Assembly (NCBI GenBank): GCA_018389105.1
Contig: JACATO010000977.1
Coordinates: forward strand, 186,001 to 250,000
DNA from: Nautilus pompilius
Lineage: Eukaryota; Mollusca; Cephalopoda; Nautilida; Nautilidae
Length of the DNA: 64,000 nucleotides
Direction: 5' to 3'
This document shows, one piece after another, positions 12,401 to 23,047 of this stretch; the first letter of the stretch is position 1; each line of letters starts with the position of its first letter. The position numbers and the translations under genes are program-made. The notes under the pieces were generated by a model. The model did not search any database and was not told the origin of the DNA. It saw only the letters and a list, made by a program, of their open reading frames with translations.

Positions 12401-15339
12401 ACAGAATGGTAAATGTCTAAGTATTTCATGCCACAAAGAAGCATGCTGTACTGCTTACAGAACACACGAGTATCACAGTGAAATCCTTGTCTTTTGTACA
12501 CCATGCAGTGTCTTCCTGGGTATTTCTTCTTACCAGTTTGAGGATATTTTTCCCTGACATATATCTTGAATCCACCAATTAGTCTATCAGTCAGGTCCTT
12601 GACTGGAGCTCTCCTGCGGGCTCAAGAGGCAGAATTTCCATCAGAGTCCAAATTGGAGTTTGTATCCAAATAATCATGAACCCTTGAACACAGTTCTTTC
12701 ACCATTTTCATTTGAAATTCATAGAAAGAGAGGGAGCTTTGGTTCATTATTGTCATTGTATGGCCAATTACACAAGGTAGAAAACAAATTTCTTGGGTCA
12801 TTTCGCAGTTTTTCTAATTACAGGATAGTATGGAATCATTTGATCTATCCTATTGACACCTATCATGAACTGATTGTATTTCATTAAACATTTTGGTTTA
12901 TCGACCTTATTGAAGTCACCATCTCTCTTCCTAACTCTCATTCTGTCCATCTCAGCATTATGTTTGCTACTGATGAACCTAACAGTTCTATTGTCTTGCC
13001 ATGCTATCATTCCCATTGCCACAGAAAATTGTCTCCCCTTTTTTCAAGTGGGATGTGTCCCAGCATTTCTTATTTCAGGTGGTTCCTCATGATTCTTTCA
13101 GGGTGTTCCACATGTATTAGTGTCAAGGAGTGCCTCACTAAGTCTGATTGAATTATAAAAGTTGTCCATGTGTAGAGAAAAATATTTTCCAGTAAGCCTG
13201 TCAGGGAGATGGAAAACAATTTCTTGTAGTGTCCATGCCACCCTATCATAGATGAGAATATTCCATCAGTAAAAATTCTCAGAGTCTACCAGTATATATC
13301 CTTTGATTCCACATTTTATTGGTTTTTGGGGATTTTAACAGCTGAAGGCTAGTCTACCTTTCCATTTCAGCATCTTCTCATCTATGGAATAAAGAGTATA
13401 ATTATCCTTGAATTTTTCCACTAGGCTGTCATGGATAAGACTGACCTTGTAAAGCCTATCTTGGCAGTTGTCTGGCCGTGTGGTGTTGTCATTGAAGTGT
13501 AAAAAAAATTCATGATAACTGGAATCTGTTCCTGCTCATATTAAGTCCAAAGTAGGGTGCCAGTAGAGCTTCATTGTTTGACCAGCACTTGGTGAGTTCT
13601 GGCTTCCATATAAGGCCTATCATAACATCAGTCCAAAACAGGTTTTCATTTCTGGTACTGTTGCATCTTTCCATCTCCTAGACCTTGAATGAGGGGGAGA
13701 GTTGTCTAGGGAAGTTAGCAAAATATTGCTTAGCATAGAGGTTAGTCTGAATAGCTATGTGTTTGGATAGAGCATCAGTAAAAAATAACTGAAAATGTCT
13801 CAAGACACACTCACCAACATTCTGAGCATTACCCCTTGGATCAGGGTTTGCTGCTGTACAAGAGTTAATATTTGGGAGTTGGCAGTAGGACCCCAGTTCT
13901 GACCATTTTGGATTTGGTTAGCATATCCACCATGACCTCAGCAGGGTTGTCTGCCACTGTGCCCAGACCTATGGCTTTTGTTGCTACTACTGTCATTTGA
14001 ATCAACATCACTATGATGATCACTTTGATCAGACTCATCATTACTATTACCGTTTAAACTATTAATTCCATCATATGGAGCAGAGTCTATATTCTGGACA
14101 TCATCACCACTGCCAAATGAGTCATTCTCACTGTCTGAATTAGTGATAGTTTCAACTTGTTGCACAGAAAATCAATCTCTTCCCCATGTGGGCATCAGAT
14201 GTCATTTCCATTAACAAATTCATTCCTCCATTGACAGATGATTTGGAATTTCCCCAAGGGCATTCACCAATGCTTAAGTTAATGATATACATGCTACTAA
14301 TCAGCCATCTATCTATCAAATGTCACAAAAACTACATTAGATCGGTGATCTCCAACTTTGGCAATCACTGTAATGTGATCATCAATCGGAGATCTCTGAC
14401 TTTGCAAGGAAAGAACTAAGAACAAAAACTGACAGTATTCCAGATATCATTTTTTTATTATTAAATAGTACAATTTAAACATTTTTTTCCTCAGTAAAAC
14501 AAGGTATTTTTTTTTTATGTTCTTGTAAAATTTGTTGGTTTATCTTGTTAAACATTTTGGTCAGTTTACTGTTTTGTCGGCGTGACTTCTTGTAGCATTT
14601 AGGAAAAACAAAAGCAAAACAGTACAATTATTTTGTCACCGAATGAGCAAAAGAGTAGGGCTAAATGACTCCACTTTATCTAATCAGAACCTTCAAAATC
14701 ATCTTCAGCTGGTGATGTTGGTTTTTCCTGGGTAGTCCAGTTTCCTATCTAATCTAAAAGTATAAAGTTCCAGTTGGTTGGGGGGGGGGACTTTCCTTGT
14801 GAACCTTTTGCTATTCTAGCATTATTATCAATAAAGATTAATATTTTATAAGTGCTGTGAATGAATGGGAGATCTCAATGAAATATGTTTAGATTTTCCC
14901 TTCCACATGCAGTAATTTTTGTAAGTTTTAGCCTAAACCATGAAGAAACTCAGCTGAGTTTGCACGTGCAGTCTTTCCTAAGACGACAGTAAGTTTTTTT
15001 GTTAGGTGTTTTCTGGTTAAAAAATTACCAGGCTATAAACGTCAACTTAAATGGAAATTTTACAAATAGAACTAGAGAGAAATCAACTTGTATTTTTTTT
15101 TTTTTTATATATATATAAACCATCATTCACATAAGATGGCTTAGTATTTTGGTTACATGTGCACCTCTTAAATGAAGAAATTCTTGTTTTTGTTTCAGGA
15201 GCCAAATCCAGAAGATCCCCTCAATAAGGAAGCTGCTGAAGTCCTTCAGAATAACCGTCGTTTGTTTGAACAGAATGTTACGAAGTCTATGCGAGGTGGC
15301 TACATAGGAACTACATATTTCGAACGCTGCCTAAAATGA
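3353..15339 (+). CDS. UBE2M: NEDD8-conjugating enzyme UBC12 (UBE2M), complete, 5 coding exons
   Basis: The coding sequence is the join of 3353-3455, 8085-8179, 9880-10022, 11469-11532 and 15199-15339, giving 181 residues (the human protein has 183). UBC12 is the E2 that accepts NEDD8 as a thioester from the NAE1-UBA3 E1 and, with RBX1 and DCN1, passes it to a cullin lysine. Visible features are the N-terminal docking peptide [12 protein letters not shown] that binds UBA3 and DCN1, the UBC fold with YHPNID, the active-site cysteine in GNVCLNIL at residue 109, and the C-terminal YFERCLK. Exon phases join without error (1,0,2,0) and no internal stop occurs. The start was chosen because the family begins MIKLF and its N-terminal methionine is functionally important, although the frame stays open upstream to 3167. 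Nearly every residue is recognisable against the family, so the gene looks functional. Confidence 0.97.
4079..4331. repeat. Compound minisatellite of GGAT and GAGA units
   Basis: About 250 bp of imperfect tandem repeats alternating blocks of (GGAT)n and (GAGA)n, with a higher-order unit of roughly 24-40 bp such as GGATGGATGGATGGGGAGA. It lies in UBE2M intron 1. The repeat is open in several frames on both strands (MDGWMGRE-like on plus, SIHPSLSL-like on minus), but this follows from the repeat and is not evidence of coding. Confidence 0.9.
4332..7446 (+). other. UBE2M intron 1, middle part, nothing recognised
   Basis: AT-rich intronic sequence with poly-T and poly-A runs and short G or C homopolymers. 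I see no exon, RNA gene or recognisable transposon here. Confidence 0.5.
7447..7884. mobile_element. MITE with long inverted repeats, TA duplication (mariner-like ends)
   Basis: About 438 bp flanked by TA on both sides. The left end starts CAGGGTGGTTCAGAAATATG and the right end is its imperfect reverse complement (ending TTCTGAATCACCTG), including the GTGTACACA block just inside. Similarity between the arms continues for about 100 bp (TGTACACAAATGAACATGTG on the left against CACATTCACTTGTGTACA on the right). No transposase coding is visible, so it is a non-autonomous element. The CAGGGTG start and TA duplication point to the Tc1/mariner superfamily. It lies in UBE2M intron 1. Confidence 0.75.
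8085..8179 (+). CDS. UBE2M: UBE2M coding exon 2 (residues 35-66)
   Basis: Encodes the start of the UBC core, from [11 protein letters not shown] to FKLFICPDE. The acceptor is TTTCATTTCAG and the donor is GAG|GTAAGT, both strong. The first codon is split with exon 1 and restores the conserved Asp; the exon ends in phase 0 after the Glu of CPDE. The T-rich tract before the acceptor is typical. Confidence 0.95.
8180..9879 (+). other. UBE2M intron 2, nothing recognised
   Basis: AT-rich intronic DNA. A 131-residue open frame at 9314-8919 on the minus strand has no recognisable domain and is probably chance. Confidence 0.5.
9880..10022 (+). CDS. UBE2M: UBE2M coding exon 3, catalytic exon (residues 67-113)
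   Basis: Encodes the central UBC fold from [12 protein letters not shown] through the E2 signature region to GNVCLNIL. The active-site cysteine, residue 109, sits in NVCLN, with YHPNID and the asparagine-containing stretch just upstream as expected for E2 enzymes. The acceptor is ATATTTTAG and the donor is AG|GTATTT; the exon ends in phase 2 within an Arg codon completed by exon 4. Confidence 0.96.
10023..10799 (+). other. UBE2M intron 3, 5' part
   Basis: Locally less AT-rich sequence at about 10100-10380 suggests an old repeat insertion, but I cannot name a family. A short ACACC/ACCAC tract lies near 10690-10710. Confidence 0.35.
10800..10950 (+). repeat. Dispersed GTGGGAGGAA repeat, copy A (+)
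   Basis: Carries the shared core TTTTTAGATGTGGGAGGAAG (10840-10859) and, about 60-80 bp further on, CCTTGGTAGTGTAATCACTG. Related copies with the same order of blocks occur at 40006-40160 and 46861-47010 on plus, and at 59161-59310 and about 42975-43075 on minus. This is an interspersed family, perhaps a SINE or part of one. Confidence 0.6.
11469..11532 (+). CDS. UBE2M: UBE2M coding exon 4 (residues 114-135)
   Basis: A short 64-nt exon. Its first base completes the Arg codon and the rest encodes [21 protein letters not shown], which matches the family at almost every position. The acceptor is TTTTTCACAG and the donor is TTG|GTAAGT. It ends in phase 0. Confidence 0.95.
11533..12255 (+). other. 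UBE2M intron 4, 5' part, nothing recognised
   Basis: Intronic sequence between exon 4 and the piggyBac relic. The stretch near 11590-11760 is of more balanced composition and may be an old repeat, but no family is recognised. Confidence 0.4.
12256..14415 (-). pseudogene. Dead piggyBac-type transposase (PGBD4-like) element
   Basis: On the minus strand, interrupted frames from about 14165 to 12352 spell a piggyBac transposase. There is an acidic, Ser/Asp-rich N-terminus (14165-13938). Next come [15 protein letters not shown] (near 13380), LHMDNFYNS (near 13165) and a stretch including [12 protein letters not shown] (near 12840), which supply the three catalytic Asp. A C-terminal cysteine cluster follows ([31 protein letters not shown]; 12500-12390), matching the family zinc-binding tail. 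Several stops and frameshifts show it is dead. Proposed ends are a TTAA at 12252-12255 followed by CTCTTTCCC, and a degraded mate GGAAAGAA-CTAA at 14408-14419; these ends are inference. The region lies inside UBE2M intron 4. Confidence 0.85.
14416..15198 (+). other. UBE2M intron 4, 3' part, nothing recognised
   Basis: AT-rich intron sequence with a short (TA)n tract near 15105, leading to the exon 5 acceptor. Confidence 0.45.
15199..15339 (+). CDS. UBE2M: UBE2M coding exon 5 with stop (residues 136-181)
   Basis: Encodes [17 protein letters not shown] through RRLFEQNV to the C-terminal YFERCLK, followed by TGA at 15337-15339. The acceptor is TTTTTGTTTCAG. The 3.7-kb intron before it carries the dead piggyBac copy; the exon itself is undisturbed. 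Confidence 0.96.
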   Translation, partial: EPNPEDPLNKEAAEVLQNNRRLFEQNVTKSMRGGYIGTTYFERCLK

Positions 15340-17810
15340 CTTGTATGGATGCCCTCCCCCTAGCTGTTTTTTGTCTCGCCGCTTGATTTCCTTTTTTATT
15401 TTACGCGCTGCATCAATCTGCAGTGGTCTGACAGAGACAGGCATTGAACTAAAACTGAATCAGTATCGGATTGTCAAACACAAACAGTGGATGGAAAATA
15501 AAATGAATGAAACGGTGAGATTTCAGTAACTATAATTTAAGGAAAATAAAAAAATAAAAAAAAGAAAAAAGAAAAGAGAAAAAATACAAATAGGTTTGGG
15601 GGGGGTGGATTTCCGTTGTTGAACTTCACGCTGTGAGGGAAGGGCGTGCAACACTGGGGCCGAATCTTTTATGAAAAACTTTCCATTTTCTGTTAAGAAG
15701 CAGCACGTTGTACAATAACAAATGTGAAACATTTTATGTATGTTTGTTGTTGTTTTCTTTCTTTTTGTATATGCACATTTTACCAAAGCAGGCAGACAGT
15801 TAACTGTCTACTCTATTTCTGTACAGACTGTTGCAAAGCTCTAAACTAAATAGGAAGTTTAAAAAAAAACAAACTCTCGGCAAGGGCTCAGTAACTGGCA
15901 GCGCCATATTCGTCGGTACTGAAGAATCTGTCTTCTTCCTTAGTTGACTTAATTTTCACCCCCCAAAAAATAATCTGATTATATGTTAAATCTAAAACTT
16001 ATGTTGAATCTACTTGATTGATATTTGAAGCCAAAATTGTTGTTAAAGTTTTGTTTATTTGTATTTTTAATAGTAAGACCATACCGTACCTTTGCCTGGG
16101 TAAGTGTTGTAAATTTTATTTGGTAATTATTTAGCAGAAATGTATATACTATTTTATAAAGTGCATTTTGATTTTCAATTTGAAATACAACTCTCATCCT
16201 CTGGAGGCTGGATGTTGGTTTCCAGGTTTGTCCTAGACAAATAACTTTCTAATTTACTTTTGGCAGCTGCTAATTTTATTGTTCCTACCCTCTTGAATAT
16301 ATGCGCTTCTGTTCAAAATTCTACTGATTCTCATATATCTGTGAACTCATTGGGTTCTGTTGCTGAAGCTTTTAGAAGTGGAGGGTTTTAAAAAGTTACG
16401 TTATCTTTGCAAAATATATTTTAAATTAGAGATTTCATTATCTGGTTATCTTATCTCAGCATTCTAGACAAGAGGGGAGATAGAATTTGCTTGTTTTGTT
16501 CACAGATATTCATCAGTATTGGTTTAATTGTCCCAGCATTTTGATCTCAAAGCTGCTAAGTTGTGCCATGTTGCTGGTAGATTTTATTTTAAAAATGTGA
16601 AATTATCTAATTCTCTCTACAAATTCTCACAGTTTTAGAGAAACTGAATTTTATTAACTTAGTAATACAAATTTTTTGTTTCTTTATCAGCCTTAGGATT
16701 CCAAATTTATCTTATAAGCATTATTAACTCTACTTTATAAAGAAAGACAATCTAATTTGTTAAAATATTTTATTACAAATCTTACCAAATTTAAAACATT
16801 AAAAATACTTCCAGTTTTCTCATATTGCTTTTAAATATTTAATCCCTACAAACTTGTACCATTTCTCCTTGAATTTATTATAAACTGGAAATTTAAAGGT
16901 ATAGTCCCTGCAGCTTCTATAATGCAGCCAGAGTTTTAACAGTACATGGCCATCACTTTGCAGATATTATAAATGTCTACTTATATCTCACCTTTACTTA
17001 CATTTTAAGTCTTCAGACTTTTAATTGATTTTTATCAAAAAAGAAACAGCAGTATTAAATTTGGTATTGGTTTTCCATTCTTTGACACTAAAGTTCATGA
17101 AGTGCAGCATTGGTGATGCTCCCTTTATTGGACTGATATATCTGCTGGGATTACTACTGGCCTTTCTAAGTTTCTGTTCTTTTCAACACGTTGCCTGCAT
17201 GCCACCGGTGATGACGACAACACAGTATTGTAAAAATAGTTCTGTACACCTGCAGCCCTGCTCTGTATCTACAACCAGCAGCACCAGTGTATTTACAGAA
17301 TTATTAGAATAGACAAATTTCCACTCCAGTTTGAATTTGGACAATTTTTTGACGATTGATTGATCTCTCTCTTTTTTTGCCAAATATTGGTAGCATTATG
17401 TCAAAGACAGAAATAGTATTTAAAGACCATTAATTACACTAGAATTGTAATAGCTTTACTAAGAACATCAACAAGAAAACCATCATCTGCATTAGACGTT
17501 TGGACTTATTTAAGAATGGAGGAACATCACTAATTCTGGTATTAGAATGGCTCTTTATTTACTGTTTCATAACTACAACTTTAATGTTAGCAATAACAAA
17601 ATCTCTTCAGTAGCTAGTTTTTGATTAGTGCTGAGTTTTAATTTGGCTGTTAAAAAAAAAGGGTATTCTTTAGGAAATATCATTTTTGATCCATGAGCTA
17701 GTTAACTTCTCTCTCTTTTTTTGGACAATAGCTCTGTTCATATGCCTATTTTGATGATGATTCTATTTTTGAACAGTTCATTTATGGAATAAAATAAATC
17801 TATTCTACTT
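15340..17810 (+). other. Probable UBE2M 3' UTR
   Basis: Starts directly after the TGA. AATAAA hexamers occur at 15497-15502, around 15543-15557 in an A-rich run, and at 17788-17793. The first would give a short UTR of about 180 bases and the last one of about 2.5 kb. Which is used cannot be told from sequence. No other gene is seen. Confidence 0.4.
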
Positions 17811-18478
17811 AAATCATTTGAATGCCACAATTTTGGTGGTGTTTACTCTTGCCAAATAATAGATAAAATATATTTACTGAAAACTTATGTTGATGTTTTC
17901 CTATTGTACTGTTTGTTATAGGTTTCTTACATGCTTAAAAAACTGACCAGTGTTTAATATGGATGTGTCCTTTTTTTATTAAAAAAACAAAACTTGTTGG
18001 GGGAGCAGATTGTGCTTCAAAAAGGAGCTTAACAAACTTCAAACCACCTTTGCTTTTAGATAATGAATACAATAAATATTTTCCTATTAAAACGTTCAAG
18101 CTTATTTCACTTGATCCTGGTTACCTCTTTATGAATATGTCTGTCTGTCTGTCTATGTTTGCTTTTTCTTTCCATCTACACCTTTCACCAGAGAGTTTTA
18201 AAAAAAACAGAAATTATAATTATGACATTTCCCGTGAGAAATCAGCTTATCATTTGTCACTCTTTTCAAAGGAATTTTGACATTTTCTAGATATTAATAA
18301 GAATGCCTAACATAATACAAGAACGTATAACATCATGAAACGAAGCCAATAATGACTATTCTCCTCTCGCCTGCTGCTCTTCGTACAATTAAGCAGCATT
18401 AAAATATAAGGTAAGAGTCATTTAAAGTTTATCCAAGCACACTTAGGAGGATTTTATGGATTATTTCTTGCCACTGAG

Positions 18479-18510
<32 letters not shown>

Positions 18511-21477
18511 TTGATTTATTATAAACCAGCCAAAAGTCTGCTAAATTAAGAAATAAAATAAAGATTATGATGTTTTAGTGTGATGGTGATAAGCATTTTG
18601 AGGTTTCAGTTCTAAAACATGAAATATTTTTGTGGAAAAATGGTAAACAATACCAATCATCAAAAGGCAAGGAATCAGTAAGAATTTAGTGGGAATACAA
18701 TTGGCTACAAATGAATTTTAAAAAAATACTAATATATAGTTTTTGCCCATGCACAAGTTTAAACTAAAAAGCAATTGGTGGTAGCAAATTTGGAATTAAA
18801 AGATGGCAGTTAATTTTTGAATTTGAAAGTTGAGCTGGTAGAGAAATCTCTCATACACGAAAATGAGATTGAATAAGCTGTGCATGTACCTCCTGTGACA
18901 CAGTTGTTTGATGGCATGACAAAACTATTAATTATATTAGCATTTAGCTGGTTTTAGCAATTTCCTAAGTTGGTGGGGGGAGAGAAAATCTACTTGGTAT
19001 GTTAGTAGAGAGAGTGATCAGGGTACTTGTTGGTGTGAAGCAGAAGTTAAGGGATGTACTTAGACTCCCTTTTGGAGAAAATGTGACCAACTGACCTTTG
19101 CATTATTGTCATCAGTCTAAACTTAGTGCATCTGAGAGTATCCACTTACAATGTTAAAGACACTTGATGAGCTTAAAATAGTTTATTCCATAGATTGGAA
19201 ATTACCCATTCGCTGTAAGAGTCACTCACACACACACACAAGCACTTGAATTAAGAAGAAAAAATTAAATTTGTTAAGTATGGATAAAAACAATTTGAGA
19301 AAAAAATTAAAACATTTGGCATAGCATAAAATTTCAAAAAAAAAATGTAAGGGAGATAACTTGTGTTTATGTTAGTCCTGTGATTTTTCTCAAAAAAAAT
19401 TAAACTGATTGAAATGTGAAAATACTTTGCTGTTTTTCAGGTTTCAACCAATTTTGTTAAATATTTACATATAGAATCCGCTCGTGACAAAAACTGACTG
19501 GGTTGGCAACTTATATACTAGGCTTTGAATTTTAGAAGATAACCAGCATATGAGTCTGATATAGCATATCTTTGGTAAATTTGTAAAATAAGTATTATAT
19601 ATATATTCTTTTTTTGGGTCCTGCTTGAAGCATCTTTGAATGAGGTGGGGTTTTTTTGTAGATATTATTTATTGATGTTTAATTTTTTTTCTATATTGTA
19701 GACTTTTTTATATAAACTCAATTTAGGGATTAGACAGTTGCTTCAATCCCTTGCAACATCTTCCATCTCTAAATTTGTGTGTATTTTCTTACATGTTTCT
19801 AAACAGCTGTAAGCGATGCTTGAGGTTGTAAGATGGCCCCCTTAGGTATCAGCTTGATTTTATGAAATAGCTGTTCTTCCATTATAAATGTTGAGACCAT
19901 GGGCTTATTACTGAAGAGTTCTGTTTTTTTTTTGTTTTTTTTTACTGTGGTCAAATACAGATCTGATTTCCCATAATTTTGGGCTAATTTTTGGCCCTTT
20001 GTTTACGTGTTCCAGTCAGTCAGTCAGCCCAAAGAAAAGTGATCATGAAATAAATGAATTTAAACTGAATGAAGTCATTTTTATTGACTGAGCAAACAGA
20101 CAGAAGTCCATCTTTCCAGGGTATTTACCACTTATCACATTTAATGGCATGCGATTACCGATTACCGTGTAAAGATGGCCTTTTGGTTCCTTATCAAATG
20201 CTACAGATGAAGTTTAATCTAGTGGCAAATTAAAGTTTTTCCCAGCTTGAAGAAGAAGAAATAAAGAAAAAAAATTTCAAAAAGTAATCACTAAATCCTC
20301 AGACTGGCAAATTAAAAAAAAAAAACCGTATATTGCTTTGAAATCTAGAAGGCAAAACAAAACATCTCTCCAGACAGACGCATGGTTATGACTAGCCTCA
20401 TGTTTCTCAAAACAAAATGGGTATTGCTTGCTCTTTTTTAGAAATATTCTACTCACTAGCATGATCTTTTTATGTCCTCAGGTGTTTGCCATTATTGTAT
20501 TCATAATCAGACAAAAGTATAGAAACTATATGTAACCACGGATGTAACAAACACGTTAATTTTTCGTCAACTCTTGCGCTGCTGGTTTCAGCTAGATGCT
20601 CCTGGGAAACCTTAACTGAACTTTAAAGCTGATGGTGTGTCAACAGCCACGTTTTAGTGCTTAATCTTGCCCCATCACAATATGCACAGGCTGGGATGGA
20701 TCCAGACTGACCTTGGCTGCCAGCATGGAGATAGAAACAGATAAGCAGGTTAAAGTGCTTTGAAAATATACCAATGTATAAATATGTGCATTTCAGGGAT
20801 TTACACGAGTCTTGAATATAAACATCTGTAATCTGTTTCTGTTAAACTAATTAACAATAATATCACATCTGCTCTCTTCCATTCCAAATTTCAAAGTAAA
20901 ATTTACTTAAATTCATTCTAAAATAGCATTCAAATATAAACTGGATCCAGATTGTATTTGCATCCACATCCTGTACGTTCTCTGATGAATGTGTCAGTGC
21001 AATCCCATTTAGTCCTGCAGCAAATGTAATGGCTGCATGGTCTCTACCCAATGAATGCATGAACATTCTAACACACCTGTGAGAATCCATTGAGTCTCAT
21101 AGGTTATTTAATATGTGAACCTTGGTTAGGATATCTACAGGAGTATGATAAGTAACTTAATGGACAAAGAGGGATCATGGATTTTTAAACATAGCAGTCC
21201 CCTCCATTGGCCATAACAGTAAAGAATATAGACTATGATAAAATAAACTGTATTTTCTATGCTAAATGCTAGAAAAATTAGGATTTTTTTAAAGATGTAT
21301 AGCTCTTATAAGCAACTTATTTAACACTTTAATAAATATGAAAAACAGTAATTCACTCAGATGTCAGACGAAAAATTCTTTTGATTGTCTCTGTTTTCAG
21401 GTAGCTTAAATAAAGAAAAACAAGACCAAAATCTGTCATATTTTGTACACACAAGTTAAACTACTATATGATTAAGT
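17811..21477. other. Intergenic, no gene recognised
   Basis: AT-rich DNA with a (TA)n tract at 18479-18508 and a short (CA)n at 19225-19240. The open frames (for example 17963-18280 plus and 21090-20863 minus) carry no domain I recognise. Confidence 0.45.
18479..18508. repeat. (TA)n microsatellite
   Basis: About 15 perfect TA units. Confidence 0.95.
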
Positions 21478-22510
21478 AGACTTGCCAACTCTCCCAACTT
21501 TGGACCTTTGACCTGATCTACCAACCAGGTTTTTTCTGGAAGTCTACCATTTGCATAACTAATTTTTTCACGGATTAAATCTCTCAGTAAACGTCAACCA
21601 ATTGTTTGCTCTCTATAGCCAAACCAATTGAGTAAACGTGGTTCGTACTGGAAACTGGGCTTCGCTTTCTTCTTTTTTTTTTTTTATGCGGTGTTTAGGG
21701 GTGTGTTTGTGAAGTTGTATATGTATGTGGGTGTAGCTGGATCGGTTCCACGACCGGCTGTCACAGCTGTTTACAAGTGAGGTCTTATTTCGGCCTGTGT
21801 TTTTGTTTGAATGTACCTCAACCCAGCGAGAGCAGCGGGCTACCCAAACTCCTTCGTATTGCACGCAGGAGGGGTAGGTTTATCCTGGCTGGACTCTCTA
21901 AAACAGAGTTTTCTCTCTGTATGTCCTTGTTCTGTAAAGGGAAGTGGGCCACAATTTATTTTTGTAAAATCCAAAAAGGATTCAGGAGGGGGTATAGGAC
22001 TCTATTTTTAATTGTTTGTAATATGGATGGAGACATGTTCTCCCTCCGTTTCCTGTAGCTTTTCATCCAGTCCTCCCCCGTTGGGGAACCAGAGGTTCCC
22101 AGGATGATGTTAAATAGTGAATAAAATTCACCTCCCACGTAGAGGGACCGGAGGTTCCCTCTTGATGGTATGTGTTGAGGAAGTAGTACGGTCACTGTGG
22201 TGTAGTGTCATCATAGTGACCAGGTACCCAATTCCTCACCATCTGAAAAGCAAGAATTTAAACGGTTTTTTGTGTCCTGGATGTTGTTGAGACTGGGGTG
22301 TTGCTTTTTAGGTAATGAAGACAGAATCATGGTTAGTCCATTTACATGGGACAAAAAGGTGGGTAGGATACTTTATAAATAAACAGAGGCTTGCACTTGA
22401 AAGAAAGGGGAGGGGGCTGGAGTTGTATAGTGTGGAGAAATTGGAGGAGAACTCCTTAATTTATGAATCAAGGGTTATCATTACAAAAGATTATTGATAT
22501 ATGAAAGTAT

Positions 22511-22545
22511 ATGTATACATATGTATATATATATATATATATATA
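22511..22545. repeat. (TA)n-rich tract at mariner insertion site
   Basis: An alternating TATG/TA run ending in the TA duplicated by the adjacent mariner element. Confidence 0.85.
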
Positions 22546-22783
22546 CAGGGTGTCCGTAAAGTTACTATACAGTCTTACAAGTTACTGGTCGTTGTTTCAA
22601 TGCCGGTACGATGACATTTCTCAGTTTGTCCAGGTACCTTTCTCCTGTAACAGTTCCGTCGAAGAACTGTGGACCCACAATTCCATCAGACGATATTCCT
22701 GCCCAGACAGTTATTCCAGGCTGGTTCAATTGGGACGTGATCGTAAACTGGTAAACTGTTATAGTAACTTTACGGACACCCTG
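22546..22783 (-). mobile_element. Mariner deletion derivative with perfect 24-bp inverted repeats
   Basis: A 238-bp element flanked by TA (22544-22545 and 22784-22785). The termini begin CAGGGTGTCCGTAAAGTTAC and match as a perfect inverted repeat for 24 bp. Read on the minus strand, the interior encodes a piece of mariner/IS630-type transposase: GISSDGIVGPQFFDGTVTG is followed by ERYLDKLRNVIVPAL, the typical block after the first catalytic Asp region. The rest of the transposase is missing, so this is an internally deleted, non-autonomous copy. Perfect termini suggest a fairly recent insertion. Confidence 0.88.
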
Positions 22784-23047
22784 TATATAACCAAGTGGTT
22801 GAATTACTTCTTCTTTGAGCTGTTACGTAAAAACAGCAGGAAACAAAATATTAAGTTATGTGTATTCCAATACTGTCTTCGTTACTGTTGACTGAAAAGA
22901 AAGAGTTATAATAGAAAGAAAAAGAACATCTTAAAAGATAACATGAGTCAAAAGGAAAAGTAGGAAGGAATAGAGAGATATTGACTCATGGGGGGGTGAT
23001 CTAGAGGGGGGGTTGTTAAGAGAGAGGTGTCTGTATGTAAAATAAGT

